This document shows, one piece after another, positions 17,962 to 26,335 of a stretch of DNA of 64,000 bases (the first letter of the stretch is position 1; each line of letters begins with the position of its first letter). This DNA is from Pseudooceanicola endophyticus (GTDB taxonomy: Bacteria; Pseudomonadota; Alphaproteobacteria; Rhodobacterales; Rhodobacteraceae): the NCBI RefSeq assembly GCF_018760365.1, contig NZ_JAHIAB010000014.1:62001-126000 (forward strand), written 5' to 3'. The notes under the pieces were generated by a model. It was not told where the DNA came from. It worked only from the letters and a program-made list of their open reading frames with translations, and ran no database searches. The position numbers and the translations under genes are program-made.

Positions 17962-19569
17962 ATGATGAACAGACGAACGCTCCTGCGCAGTGCGACCCTT
18001 CTGGCCGGCGGTCTGATGCTGCCGGCCCTGCCCCTGCGCGCGCAGCAGGCCCAGGACGCCGCCGCCCCCTTCAGCTTCGACGCGCTGATCCAGCGCGCCA
18101 AGGACATGGCCCAGGCGCCCTACGAGCCGCCGATGATGCCCGATCCCGAGATCGTCCAGCAGATCAATTACCAGCGCCACGGCGAGCTGAAGTTCCACAC
18201 CGCCACCGCGCGCTTCTCGGGCCAGCCCGACACCGGTGACGTGAAGGGCTATCCGCTCGAATTCTTCCCGCTCGGCATGTACGCGCCCAAGCGGGTGCGC
18301 ATGTTCGTGGTCGAGAACGGCCAGAGCAGCGAAGTGCATTACAACCCCGCGCTCTTCGACATGCCGGCGGACAACCCGGCGCGCAAGCTGCCTTCGGATG
18401 CGGGCTTTGCCGGTTTCCGCCTGCAGGAATGGTACACCGAGGACGACTGGACCAAGCAGGACTGGGTTGCCTTCCAGGGCGCCAGCTACTTCCGCGCCAT
18501 CGGAGCGGATGGCCAGTACGGCCTCTCGGCGCGTGGCATCGTGATCAATGCCGCGATCCCCGACGGCCCCGAGGAATTCCCCGACTTCAAGGAATTCTAC
18601 ATCGAGCAGCAGCCCGGCGGCACCCCCGACAGCCCGGTCACGGTCCATGCGCTGCTGGACGGGCCCAGCGTCACCGGCGCCTACCGCATCAAGATGACCC
18701 GCGGTCTGGACCGCACCAAGGGCGTGATCATGGAGGTCGAGGCCAAGGTCTTCCTGCGCGAGGATGTCGAGCGCCTGGGCCTGATGCCGATGACCTCGAT
18801 GTTCTGGTTCAGCGAATACGGCCGCGACCGGCTGATCGACTGGCGCCCCGAGGTCCACGATTCCGACGGCCTGTCGATGTGGAGCGGCACCGGAGAGCGG
18901 ATCTGGCGTCCGCTGAACAACCCAGATGCGACCCGCGTCGCCGCCTTTGGTGACGAGAACCCGCGCGGCTTCGGCCTGTCGCAGCGCGACCGCAACTTCG
19001 ATCACTACCAGGACGGGGTCTTCTACGACCGCCGCCCCTCGCTCTGGGTGGAGCCGCTGGCGCCGCTGGGCAAGGGCGCCGTGCAGCTGATGGAAATCCC
19101 CACCGACGACGAGATCAACGACAATATCGGCGCCTTCTGGGTGCCCGAGGCCCCCTCGGTCAAGGGCAACAGCTACGATCTGCACTACCGTCTGTATTGG
19201 CAGAACACGGAGCCCTTCCCGGCCACCAACATCGCCCAGACCCGCGCCACGCGGATCGGGCGCGGCGGCCAGCCCGGCCACCCGCGTCCCGCCGGGGTCT
19301 ATCACTTCGCGGTGGAATTCGACCGCCCCGAGGTGATGAAGCAGATCCCCTACGGCGTCTTCCCGGACGTGATGGTCACCGCCTCCAACGGCACGGTCAG
19401 CCGCACCTTCGCCGAGCCGGTGCCCAACGGCAACATCTGGCGGGCGAACTTCGACCTGGCGCTGGAAGAGGGCCAGCTGACCGACCTGCGCATGTACATG
19501 GCGCTGGACGGCAAGCCGCTGACCGAGACCTGGCTTTATCAGTTCCGGTCCGACTGGGCCTTCGACTGA
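17962..19569 (+). CDS. opgD: Glucan biosynthesis protein, OpgD/MdoG family
   Basis: The 535-residue periplasmic protein acts in the backbone processing of osmoregulated periplasmic glucans. It carries a twin-arginine signal (MMNRRTLLRSATLLAGGLMLPALPLRAQQ), which favours OpgD over the Sec-exported OpgG. Family hallmarks include FDALIQRAKDMAQAPY at the mature N-terminus, the GASYFRAIGADGQYGLSARG segment and RDRNFDHYQDGVFYDRRPSLWVEP. The length matches OpgD (about 550). No glucosyltransferase OpgH lies next to it in this window, so the pathway partner must be elsewhere. Either of the two adjacent ATG codons could be used. Confidence 0.9.
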   Translation: MMNRRTLLRSATLLAGGLMLPALPLRAQQAQDAAAPFSFDALIQRAKDMAQAPYEPPMMPDPEIVQQINYQRHGELKFHTATARFSGQPDTGDVKGYPLEFFPLGMYAPKRVRMFVVENGQSSEVHYNPALFDMPADNPARKLPSDAGFAGFRLQEWYTEDDWTKQDWVAFQGASYFRAIGADGQYGLSARGIVINAAIPDGPEEFPDFKEFYIEQQPGGTPDSPVTVHALLDGPSVTGAYRIKMTRGLDRTKGVIMEVEAKVFLREDVERLGLMPMTSMFWFSEYGRDRLIDWRPEVHDSDGLSMWSGTGERIWRPLNNPDATRVAAFGDENPRGFGLSQRDRNFDHYQDGVFYDRRPSLWVEPLAPLGKGAVQLMEIPTDDEINDNIGAFWVPEAPSVKGNSYDLHYRLYWQNTEPFPATNIAQTRATRIGRGGQPGHPRPAGVYHFAVEFDRPEVMKQIPYGVFPDVMVTASNGTVSRTFAEPVPNGNIWRANFDLALEEGQLTDLRMYMALDGKPLTETWLYQFRSDWAFD

Positions 19570-19578
19570 TCGCCCATC

Positions 19579-19604
19579 GGCCCGCGCCAGATCCGGCGCG
19601 GGCC
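19579..19604 (+). terminator. Rho-independent terminator after opgD
   Basis: A perfect 10-bp stem (GGCCCGCGCC at 19579-19588 with GGCGCGGGCC at 19595-19604, 6-nt loop) is followed by TCTTCCT. It starts 10 nt after the stop codon. Confidence 0.75.
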
Positions 19605-19714
19605 TCTTCCTGCCGCCCCCGGGCGGCAGGCCCCGCACAGTCCTTCGGCCCTGCCGCAGCGGTATCCGCGCGGCACGGCGCCCAAACACCCCGTGCAGGG
19701 CGTGATCAAAGGAA

Positions 19715-19727
19715 TGTGCATTGCACA
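19715..19727. promoter_or_regulatory. 13-bp palindrome upstream of the DsbG-like gene
   Basis: TGTGCATTGCACA is a perfect 13-nt palindrome with one central base, located 77 nt before the start codon at 19804. It may be an operator for an unidentified dimeric regulator. No matching regulator is adjacent. Confidence 0.35.
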
Positions 19728-19803
19728 CCCGGAGCCCCGGCCAGCACAACCGGGGCCAAGCCCGCCCGGCGGGCGTTCCGGACAAACACGAAAGACGACT
19801 CCC

Positions 19804-20658
19804 ATGGCGAAACTTCCCTCCGCAGGCCGCGGCCTGCGCCTGGCCGCGCTTCCCCTGATCCTGGCCGCGGGCCTGGCTGCCGGCCCCGCACTGGCCCAGA
19901 GCGCCGCCCCCGCCGCCGCCCCGCAGGTCGAGACCATCGACGTGCCCGCGCCGGTCAAGGCCACCGTCGACAAGCTGACCGGCGGCAAGGCCAAGATCCT
20001 CAAGGCCTTCAAGGCGCCCGCCGGCCTGATCGGCCTGGGCATCGAACTGGGTCCGAACAAGGACACCATCCTTTACGCCTCTGCCGACGGCAAATACCTG
20101 ATGCAGGGCATGATCATCGACAGCGACGGGCAGAACACCACGCAGCTGGCCAGCCAGAGCGTGCTGCCCCAGCCGCCCTCCGCCGCCGAGAACTTTGCCA
20201 CCCTCGACAAGACCAAAAGCTATGTCTGGGGCAAGGAAGACGCCCCCAAGGAGCTGTGGATCCTGTTCGACCCGAACTGCATCTACTGCCACAAGACCTA
20301 TGACGACCTGAAACCGGCGGTCGAGGCCGGCAAGGTCAAGGTCCACATCATCCAGGCCGGCTTCCTGAAGCAAAGCTCGCTTGGCAAGGCGGCGGCGATC
20401 ATGGCCGCCAAGGACCCCGCCGCAGCCCTGGCCGAGGACGAAAGCAAGTTCGACGAAGCCCAGGAAGAGGGCAGCATCAAGGGCGACACCTCGGACGAGG
20501 CCGCCGTGGCCGCCGTCAAGGCCAACAACGCCTGGATGCAGGCGCAGGGCATCAAGGGCACGCCCTACCTGCTCTACAAGGGCAAGGACGGCAAGATCGC
20601 CGATGTCGGCGGCTATGATCCGGACATCGACGGCCTGCTGGCCCAGATCGACGGCTGA
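19804..20658 (+). CDS. DsbG/DsbC-like periplasmic thiol:disulfide protein
   Basis: The 284-residue protein has a Sec signal ending in AGPALAQS, an N-terminal dimerisation-like region (residues 40-130) and a thioredoxin-fold domain. WILFDPNCIYCHKTYDDL places the active site C-I-Y-C at residues 159-162, and GIKGTPYLLYKG supplies the cis-proline loop. This architecture is that of the DsbC/DsbG isomerases, which rearrange or protect disulfides and single cysteines of exported proteins. The ATG at 19804 directly precedes the signal peptide; a longer upstream extension is not signal-like. Confidence 0.88.
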   Translation: MAKLPSAGRGLRLAALPLILAAGLAAGPALAQSAAPAAAPQVETIDVPAPVKATVDKLTGGKAKILKAFKAPAGLIGLGIELGPNKDTILYASADGKYLMQGMIIDSDGQNTTQLASQSVLPQPPSAAENFATLDKTKSYVWGKEDAPKELWILFDPNCIYCHKTYDDLKPAVEAGKVKVHIIQAGFLKQSSLGKAAAIMAAKDPAAALAEDESKFDEAQEEGSIKGDTSDEAAVAAVKANNAWMQAQGIKGTPYLLYKGKDGKIADVGGYDPDIDGLLAQIDG

Positions 20659-20699
20659 AGAATGCCCGCGCCCGGGGGCACTGTCCCGGGCGCGGATCC

Positions 20700-21221
20700 T
20701 CATCCCAGCGGGTGGCTTTCCAGCACCTGCCAGTCCGCCACCGGCACATCCTGTGCCGAGCGCACCAGCTGCACCGCCCCGAGCCGCAGCGCCTTTCCCG
20801 TCCACCCCTTCAGGTTTTCGCGCTCCGTGCCCAGCCGGGCATGGGCCTTGTTGCCGTATCCCAGCGACAGATGCGGGCGGAAGGCATCGCTGAGGGCGAC
20901 CTCCGGCAGGGCGGCCTCCAGCCGCTGCCGCAGGGCCGCAAGCCCCGCGCAGGGGGCCAGATCCAGATAGAGCGCCCGAAAGCGTGTCGCCTCGCCCGCT
21001 AGATCGCGGACCAAAGGCCCCGGCGCAGGCAACCGCGCCAGATCCCGCAGCACCTGCGACAGCCGCGCGCGCGGCACCGCGATATCCCCCAACAGGGTGA
21101 CATGGGGGCGGAAAGCCTCGGTCCCGGTGATGCCGGCGATACGGTCGATCTCGGCCTGAAGGGCCGTGGCTTCGGGATCGGCGGGGGCCAGCCAGACAGA
21201 GACCAGGGACGTCGTATTCAA
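20700..21221 (-). CDS. 2H phosphoesterase, 2'-5' RNA ligase/cyclic phosphodiesterase family
   Basis: The 173-residue protein carries the two H-x-T/S motifs of the 2H superfamily: FRPHVTLLG near residue 40 and FRPHLSLGYG near residue 122, about 80 residues apart as in plant-type cyclic phosphodiesterases. It should hydrolyse a 2',3'-cyclic or 1'',2''-cyclic phosphate or join 2'-5' RNA ends. The start is a TTG that overlaps the stop of the LacI gene by 4 nt and has AAGGAA 7 nt upstream; no ATG or GTG is nearby. It is therefore translationally coupled to a transcription regulator, an unexplained pairing. Confidence 0.85.
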   Translation of the reverse strand: MNTTSLVSVWLAPADPEATALQAEIDRIAGITGTEAFRPHVTLLGDIAVPRARLSQVLRDLARLPAPGPLVRDLAGEATRFRALYLDLAPCAGLAALRQRLEAALPEVALSDAFRPHLSLGYGNKAHARLGTERENLKGWTGKALRLGAVQLVRSAQDVPVADWQVLESHPLG

Positions 21222-22213
21222 TGGGTATTCCTTGCGATGAAACGGGTGGGAATGCGCACCACCCGCGCAGGGCCGGAGGGATCCTCCAGCCGGGTTTCCA
21301 GAAGGCGTAGCAGCTCGGCCACCGTGGCGGCGGCATCATTGCGCAGGGTTGAAAGGTCGATGCCGGGCCAGGGCGCGATGGAAATGTCGTCGAACCCGAT
21401 AACCGAGATGTCCTGCGGCACGCGGCGCCCCTGGTCGCGCAGCGCCGCGATGGCGCCAAGCGCCATGGCATCATTGCCGCAGAACAGCCCGTCCAGACCG
21501 GGGGCGCGCGCCAGCAGCCGCAGGGCGGCGGCCTGCCCGCCCTCGAAACTGTAATCGGCGCTGTCCTCGGCCACGGGAACCAGCCCGGCCCCGGCCATCG
21601 CCGCCTGAAAGCCCGCCCGCCGCTCCTGATCCGAGAAAAGCTGCGGCGGGCCGCCCAGATAGGCGATGCGGCGCCGTCCGCGCGCCTGCAATGCCGCCAC
21701 CGCCAGATGTGCCCCCCCGGCATTGTCGCCACAGACGCAATCCACCCGAGGGGCCGCCATCACCCGCCCCGAGACCACCAGCGGGATGCCCAGCTTGGCG
21801 CAATAATCCACCACCGGCGCGCTGACCGACCCGCCGCGCACGATCAGCGCATCCAGCGGGAACCCCAGCACGTTCAGGATATCGGCCTCGATCATCTCGG
21901 GGTCGCCCGCGACCACCAGCGGCCACTTGCCGCGCCGCGCCAGCCCCTCCATCAGGATGGCCTGGAAATCGCTGTCGAAATGGTTGTGCAGCCGCCCCAC
22001 CACCACCGCCACCAGGTTGGAGCGCCCCTTGCCCTGCAACCCCGCCGCCAGCACGTTCGGACGATAGCCCAGCTCCTGTGCCACGGCCAGGATGCGGCTG
22101 CGCTTGGCCGCGTCCAGCGGGCTGCCGGGCGTGAAGGCCCGCGACACCGCCGACCGCGAGACCCCGGCCCCGCGCGCCACATCCATCGCCGTCACCCGCC
22201 GTTCCCCTGTCAC
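21218..22213 (-). CDS. LacI-family transcriptional regulator
   Basis: The 331-residue protein has a LacI HTH and hinge (VTAMDVARGAGVSRSAVSRAFTPGSPLDAAKRSRILAVAQELGYRPN read in sequence) and a periplasmic-binding-protein-like effector domain with GFDDISIAPWPGIDLSTLRND near the end. A GTG start at 22213 is chosen because AAGGAGA lies 7 nt upstream. It is divergent from the ABC importer operon beginning at 22319, and a 14-bp CG-centred palindrome lies between them. It probably represses that operon until an imported solute or its metabolite binds. Confidence 0.92.
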   Translation of the reverse strand: MTGERRVTAMDVARGAGVSRSAVSRAFTPGSPLDAAKRSRILAVAQELGYRPNVLAAGLQGKGRSNLVAVVVGRLHNHFDSDFQAILMEGLARRGKWPLVVAGDPEMIEADILNVLGFPLDALIVRGGSVSAPVVDYCAKLGIPLVVSGRVMAAPRVDCVCGDNAGGAHLAVAALQARGRRRIAYLGGPPQLFSDQERRAGFQAAMAGAGLVPVAEDSADYSFEGGQAAALRLLARAPGLDGLFCGNDAMALGAIAALRDQGRRVPQDISVIGFDDISIAPWPGIDLSTLRNDAAATVAELLRLLETRLEDPSGPARVVRIPTRFIARNTH

Positions 22214-22271
22214 GTCGAATTCTCCTTCCCGTCGCAGGCCCGTCACATCGCTGTCACGCAGGCCCCGTATC

Positions 22272-22285
22272 TGAACACGTGTGCA
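22272..22285. promoter_or_regulatory. Candidate LacI-family operator
   Basis: TGAACACGTGTGCA is a near-perfect 14-bp palindrome (one mismatched pair) with the central CG step typical of LacI-family operators. It lies 34 nt upstream of the ATPase start and 59 nt upstream of the divergent LacI gene. Confidence 0.55.
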
Positions 22286-22318
22286 TGATGACCATGGCAG
22301 TTTCATGAAGGCGAAGCG

Positions 22319-23449
22319 ATGATCCAGAAAACCGAAGCCCAGCCGCACCTTGGCCGCAGCATTTCGCTGAGCGACCTGCATCTTGGCTATGGCGGGCGCG
22401 ATGTCATCGCGGGCCTGTCGCTGGAGGTTCGGGCGGGCGAATTCATCGCGCTTCTGGGCCAGTCGGGCTGCGGCAAGACGACGATCCTGCGGGCTCTGGC
22501 GGGCTTCGTTCCGGTGCGCGCGGGCCGCATCAGCGTCGGTGGCACCGACATGAGCCGCACGCCCCCCGAGGCCCGCGGCATGGCGATGATGTTCCAGAGC
22601 TACGCGCTCTGGCCGCATATGAGCGTGGCGCAGAACATCGCCTACGGGCTGAAGCTGCGCCGCCGCCCCCGCGCCGAGATCCGCGCCCGGGTGGCCGAGA
22701 TGGCCGCCCTCGTGGGGCTGGGCGATCTGACCGCGCGCAAGGTGCAGGATCTTTCCGGCGGGCAGCGCCAGCGGGTGGCGCTGGCGCGCGCGCTGGCCAT
22801 CGACCCGCCGGTGCTGCTGCTGGACGAGCCGCTCTCGAACCTCGATGCCGGGATCCGTGCCACCATGCGCCACGAGATCCGCGCCCTTCAGCAGCGCCTC
22901 GGGCTGACGACGATCCTGGTGACCCATGACCGCGAAGAGGCGATGTCGATGGCCGACCGCGTGGTGATCCTGGAACAGGGCCGCATTGCCCAGGCCGGCA
23001 CCCCCGAAGAGATCTACCACCAGCCCGCAAGCCCCTACGTGGCGCGCTTCATGGGCCTTGGCAACCGGCTGGAGGCGCGGGTCGAACAGGGCCTTCTGCG
23101 CACCGGCAACGGCACGCTGCCGACCGGCGGCCTGCATGCGCCCCAGGGCACCCCCGAGGGCCCCGCAGAGATCCTGTTTCGCGCCGAATCCGCCCGCCTT
23201 GGCCCCGCGCCGGGCCCGGCGCTGGCGCTGTCTGGGCAGGTCGTCTCGGCCTTCTACCTGGGCTCTGCCTATCGTCACGAGATCGCTGTCGGAGACGACC
23301 GAATCCTGGTGGACGCCCCGCAAAGACATCAGGCCGGCACCCCGGTCGGCCTGCATGTACCGGCCACGGCGCTTAGTCTGTTTCCTGCAAGATCCCAGAC
23401 GTCCGTGACCGGCCAAGAGGCGGCAATGGCTGCCATTCCCACCCTCTGA
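22319..23449 (+). CDS. ABC transporter ATP-binding protein, PotA/FbpC type
   Basis: The 376-residue ATPase has Walker A GQSGCGKT at residues 47-54, the Q-loop MMFQSYALWPHMSV, the signature LSGGQRQRVALARALAID, Walker [13 protein letters not shown] and VTHDREEAMSMADR. A TOBE-like C-terminal domain occupies the last third. It is the first gene of the operon ATPase, binding protein, permease, permease, in the order typical of AfuABC/polyamine-like systems. The last 25 residues (after ALSLFPARSQ) are a non-conserved tail. It couples ATP hydrolysis to import of an unknown solute. Confidence 0.93.
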   Translation: MIQKTEAQPHLGRSISLSDLHLGYGGRDVIAGLSLEVRAGEFIALLGQSGCGKTTILRALAGFVPVRAGRISVGGTDMSRTPPEARGMAMMFQSYALWPHMSVAQNIAYGLKLRRRPRAEIRARVAEMAALVGLGDLTARKVQDLSGGQRQRVALARALAIDPPVLLLDEPLSNLDAGIRATMRHEIRALQQRLGLTTILVTHDREEAMSMADRVVILEQGRIAQAGTPEEIYHQPASPYVARFMGLGNRLEARVEQGLLRTGNGTLPTGGLHAPQGTPEGPAEILFRAESARLGPAPGPALALSGQVVSAFYLGSAYRHEIAVGDDRILVDAPQRHQAGTPVGLHVPATALSLFPARSQTSVTGQEAAMAAIPTL

Positions 23450-23467
23450 TCCCGTTGGAGAAACACC

Positions 23468-24610
23468 ATGGCACTGCAAATTGCAAAGACTTTGCTGCCC
23501 CTCGCCCTGACGCTGGCCGGCACCGGCATCGCCCAGGCGCAAGACACGCTCTATGTCGCCACCGGCGGCAGCCAGAACATGGTCGACTACGTGACCGACT
23601 ATCTGGGCCCGATGTTCGAGGCGCAGAACCCCGGCTGGTCCGTCAATGTCGTGGGCACCGGCCCCGGTGACGCCGGCAGCCAGGCGATCCTGGAAAAGCT
23701 GACCGCCCAGAAGGCCAAGGACAGCTGGGACACCGATGTCATCGTCACCGCCCAGCTGAAGACCGCCGAGATGGTCAAGGACGGGCTTCTGATGAAGTAC
23801 CGTGACGATATCGACACCGGCAAGCTGGTCACCAGCGACGTGGCGAAGAACGCCCTTGGCACCGATGTCGACGGCTACGTGATGCCGATGTTCATCTCTC
23901 AGACCGCCATCGCCTACAACCCGGCGCTGGTGGATCACGTCCCCACTTCGATGAGCGGGATCCGCGACTGGGCCGAGGCCCACAAGGGCGCCTTCGGCTA
24001 CAACGGCATCAAGAACGGCATGTCGGGCGTGGCCTTCACCACCGCCTGGATCTACGCCTTCGGTGGTGATGCCGATGTGCTGATGAAGGGGCCCTACGAC
24101 AAGGCGCAGGAAGCCGGCTGGGACAAGGCCTTTGCCGCGCTGAAGACCTTCGACCAGTCCGTCACCTTCACGCCCGGCAATGCCGGCACCCTCGACATGC
24201 TGAACCGGGGCGAGATCGCCATGGGTCCGGTCTGGGTCGACATGTTCTACAGCTGGCAGCAGGACGGCCGCCTGAACCCGGGCCTGAAGATCACCCTGCC
24301 CGAACCCGGGATGCCCGGCCAGCCCTACTACTACGCGATCCCCGCCAAGGCCGCCCATGCCGAGGCCGCGAAGAAGTTCATCGCGCTTGCGACCTCTCCC
24401 GAGGTGCAGGCCGAGGGCATCGTGAAGAAGTTCAACTGGTACCCGGGGATCGACGCCAGCCACCTGCAGGGCGTGCTGGACCAGGCCAGCTGGGACAAGC
24501 TGTTCACCGACATCCCCCCCGAGACCCTTGCGAAGAACGCCAAGCCCTTCCCGCTGGGCGGTTATTTCACCGACATGCTGGAACAGTACGAAACTCAGGT
24601 CACGAACTGA
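23468..24610 (+). CDS. Periplasmic substrate-binding protein, extracellular family 1
   Basis: The 380-residue protein has a Sec signal (MALQIAKTLLPLALTLAGTGIAQAQ) and the type-II binding-protein pattern: TLYVATGGSQNMVDYVTDYLGPMFEAQNPGW at the first lobe, MPMFISQTAIAYNPALV at the hinge and GNAGTLDMLNRGEIAMGPVWVDMFYSWQQDG in the second lobe. GGAGAAACACC precedes the ATG. It resembles PotD-like and AfuA-like proteins. The many aromatic residues around the cleft suggest a bulky or cationic solute, but no substrate is assigned. Confidence 0.9.
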   Translation: MALQIAKTLLPLALTLAGTGIAQAQDTLYVATGGSQNMVDYVTDYLGPMFEAQNPGWSVNVVGTGPGDAGSQAILEKLTAQKAKDSWDTDVIVTAQLKTAEMVKDGLLMKYRDDIDTGKLVTSDVAKNALGTDVDGYVMPMFISQTAIAYNPALVDHVPTSMSGIRDWAEAHKGAFGYNGIKNGMSGVAFTTAWIYAFGGDADVLMKGPYDKAQEAGWDKAFAALKTFDQSVTFTPGNAGTLDMLNRGEIAMGPVWVDMFYSWQQDGRLNPGLKITLPEPGMPGQPYYYAIPAKAAHAEAAKKFIALATSPEVQAEGIVKKFNWYPGIDASHLQGVLDQASWDKLFTDIPPETLAKNAKPFPLGGYFTDMLEQYETQVTN

Positions 24611-24619
24611 GACCGCATC

Positions 24620-24642
24620 GGGGGCGGCCCGGCGCCGCCCCC
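24620..24642 (+). terminator. Intercistronic hairpin after the binding-protein gene
   Basis: A perfect 9-bp stem (GGGGGCGGC at 24620-24628 with GCCGCCCCC at 24634-24642, 5-nt loop) begins 10 nt after the binding-protein stop and ends 20 nt before the permease start. It is probably an mRNA-stabilising or attenuating element rather than an operon end. Confidence 0.6.
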
Positions 24643-24661
24643 CATTTCCGAAGGCCCTCCC

Positions 24662-25489
24662 ATGATCTCTCGCAAGGCTTCCCTGCTGCTGATCGCGCCC
24701 GCGCTGGCGCTGATGGCGGCGCTGTTCCTCTATCCGCTGGGCTTTTCGCTGGTCTCGGCCTTCCGGCAGGAGGACGGCGGCGGCTGGGGCGCGGGCAATT
24801 TCCTGCGCGCCTGGCAATTCTATTCCGCCGATATCGTCTTTTCTCTGGTCATCGTCGGGCTTTCGACCCTGCTGGTGGCGTTTCTGGCCGCGGCGATCGC
24901 CGGCTACCTGACGCTGGGCGAAAACCGCTGGTGCCTGGCGGTGCTGCGCTGGCTTTATCGCTGGCCGCTGTTCATTCCCTTCGTGGTGGCCGCGCAGCTG
25001 ATGCGCACCTTCCTTGCCAAGAACGGCATGATGAACAACGCCCTGGTCGAACTGGGCCTGCTGACGCCCTTTACCACCCACAGCTACCTCGACTGGCGCG
25101 GCATCGTGATCACCTTCGTCTGGAAGCAGACCCCCTTCGTGGCGCTGCTGCTGGCCGGCGCCATGGCGGCGCTGGACCGGTCCACCATCGAGGCCGCGCG
25201 CAACCTCGGCGCCTCGCGGCTGCGGCTGCTCTGGGACGTGGTGCTGCCGCAGGTCCGGCCCAGCTTCGGCACCGGGCTGATCCTCAGCTTCGTGACGATG
25301 ATGTCGGTGCTCTCGGTGCCGATGATGATCAACGCCCAGACGCCGACGCTGCTGACCGTCGACATGGCCTGGCGCATCAATGCCTATGGCGATTACGGCC
25401 TGGCCAATGCCCTGGGGCTGATCGCCTATGCCATGACCGGGCTGGTCGCCTGGTTCTACCTGCGCCAGGGCCTGAAGGAGAACCGCTGA
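24662..25489 (+). CDS. ABC transporter permease
   Basis: The 275-residue inner-membrane protein has about six membrane helices. The first is LLLIAPALALMAALFLYPLGFSLVSAF, and the EAA loop reads EAARNLGASRLRLLWDVVLPQVRP near residue 180. It pairs with the next permease, whose ATG overlaps this stop codon by 1 nt. The fold and context are those of PotB-like subunits. Confidence 0.92.
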   Translation: MISRKASLLLIAPALALMAALFLYPLGFSLVSAFRQEDGGGWGAGNFLRAWQFYSADIVFSLVIVGLSTLLVAFLAAAIAGYLTLGENRWCLAVLRWLYRWPLFIPFVVAAQLMRTFLAKNGMMNNALVELGLLTPFTTHSYLDWRGIVITFVWKQTPFVALLLAGAMAALDRSTIEAARNLGASRLRLLWDVVLPQVRPSFGTGLILSFVTMMSVLSVPMMINAQTPTLLTVDMAWRINAYGDYGLANALGLIAYAMTGLVAWFYLRQGLKENR

Positions 25490-26283
25490 TGCTGCGCACC
25501 GTGCTGACCGCAACCGCCCTGGCCGCGCTGGCGCTGGCGATCTTCGGACCGATCACCAACCTGCTGCTCTGGGCCTTCACCGAGACCTGGTACTTTCCCG
25601 CCAAGCTGCCGCAAAGCTACGGTTTCTCGTTCTGGGAGCGGGTCTTTCGGCCCCAGGGCAACGCGATGGCATCGCTTTGGAATTCCCTCCTGATTGCCGC
25701 TTTGACGGTGCTGGTGTCGCTGGCGGTGGCAGTACCGGCGGGCCTTGCGCTCGGGCGGGGGCGGCTGCCCTGGCGGATGGCCTTCCTGTTCCTCTTCCTG
25801 CTGCCGCAGGCCTTTCCGTCCATCTCGGTGCATATGAACATCGCTCGGATCTTCTACGGGCTGGGGCTGAACGGCACCTTCGCGGGCGTCGTGCTGGTCC
25901 ATGCCATGCAGGGCATGGTCTTCTCGGTCTGGATCGCCTCGGCGGCCTTCGCCGCCGTCGATCCGGCACTGGAAGAAGCCGCCGCCAACCTGGGCGCCCG
26001 GCGCTGGACGGTGTTTCGCACCGTGTCGCTGCCGCTGGCCCTGCCGGGGCTGATCGCCAGCGCGATCTTCGTCTTCCTCAGTTCGCTCGACGAATTCACC
26101 GGCACCTTCTTCGTGGGCGTGCCCGACATCACCACGCTGCCGCTGCTGATGTACAATGCCGCGATGGAGGGGAACTACCAGATCGCCTCGATCACGGCGC
26201 TGATCCTGCTGGTCCCATCGATCGCCTTCATGCTGGTGATCGAGCGCTTCCTGAAGGCCGACGTGCTGGCCCGGATCGGCTGA
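25489..26283 (+). CDS. ABC transporter permease, PotC-like
   Basis: The 264-residue second channel subunit has six hydrophobic helices and the EAA loop EEAAANLGARRWTVFRTVSLPLALPG near residue 165, followed by SSLDEFTGTFFVGVPDITTLPLLMY, a hallmark segment of PotC-type permeases. The start overlaps the upstream stop codon (TGATG), so the two subunits are made in equal amounts. It is the last gene of the operon and is followed by a strong terminator. Confidence 0.92.
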   Translation: MLRTVLTATALAALALAIFGPITNLLLWAFTETWYFPAKLPQSYGFSFWERVFRPQGNAMASLWNSLLIAALTVLVSLAVAVPAGLALGRGRLPWRMAFLFLFLLPQAFPSISVHMNIARIFYGLGLNGTFAGVVLVHAMQGMVFSVWIASAAFAAVDPALEEAAANLGARRWTVFRTVSLPLALPGLIASAIFVFLSSLDEFTGTFFVGVPDITTLPLLMYNAAMEGNYQIASITALILLVPSIAFMLVIERFLKADVLARIG

Positions 26284-26298
26284 AGGCAGAACATGAGG

Positions 26299-26335
26299 AT
26301 GGCCCGGCAACACCTTGCTGCCAGGCCATTTTCTT
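26299..26335 (+). terminator. Rho-independent terminator of the second ABC operon
   Basis: An 11-position stem with one mismatch (26299-26309 with 26319-26329; arms start ATGGCC and end GGCCAT) is followed directly by TTTTCTT. It also touches the 3' end of the convergent deaminase gene. Confidence 0.85.

Noticed and set aside
17833..21732. A 1,299-codon minus-strand frame across the OpgD and DsbG region
   Set aside because: It is antisense to two well-recognised genes and has no coherent domains.
21218..25513. A 1,431-codon minus-strand frame ending in the LacI gene
   Set aside because: Only the last 331 codons are protein-like (the LacI gene); the rest is antisense to the ABC operon and lacks any domain pattern.
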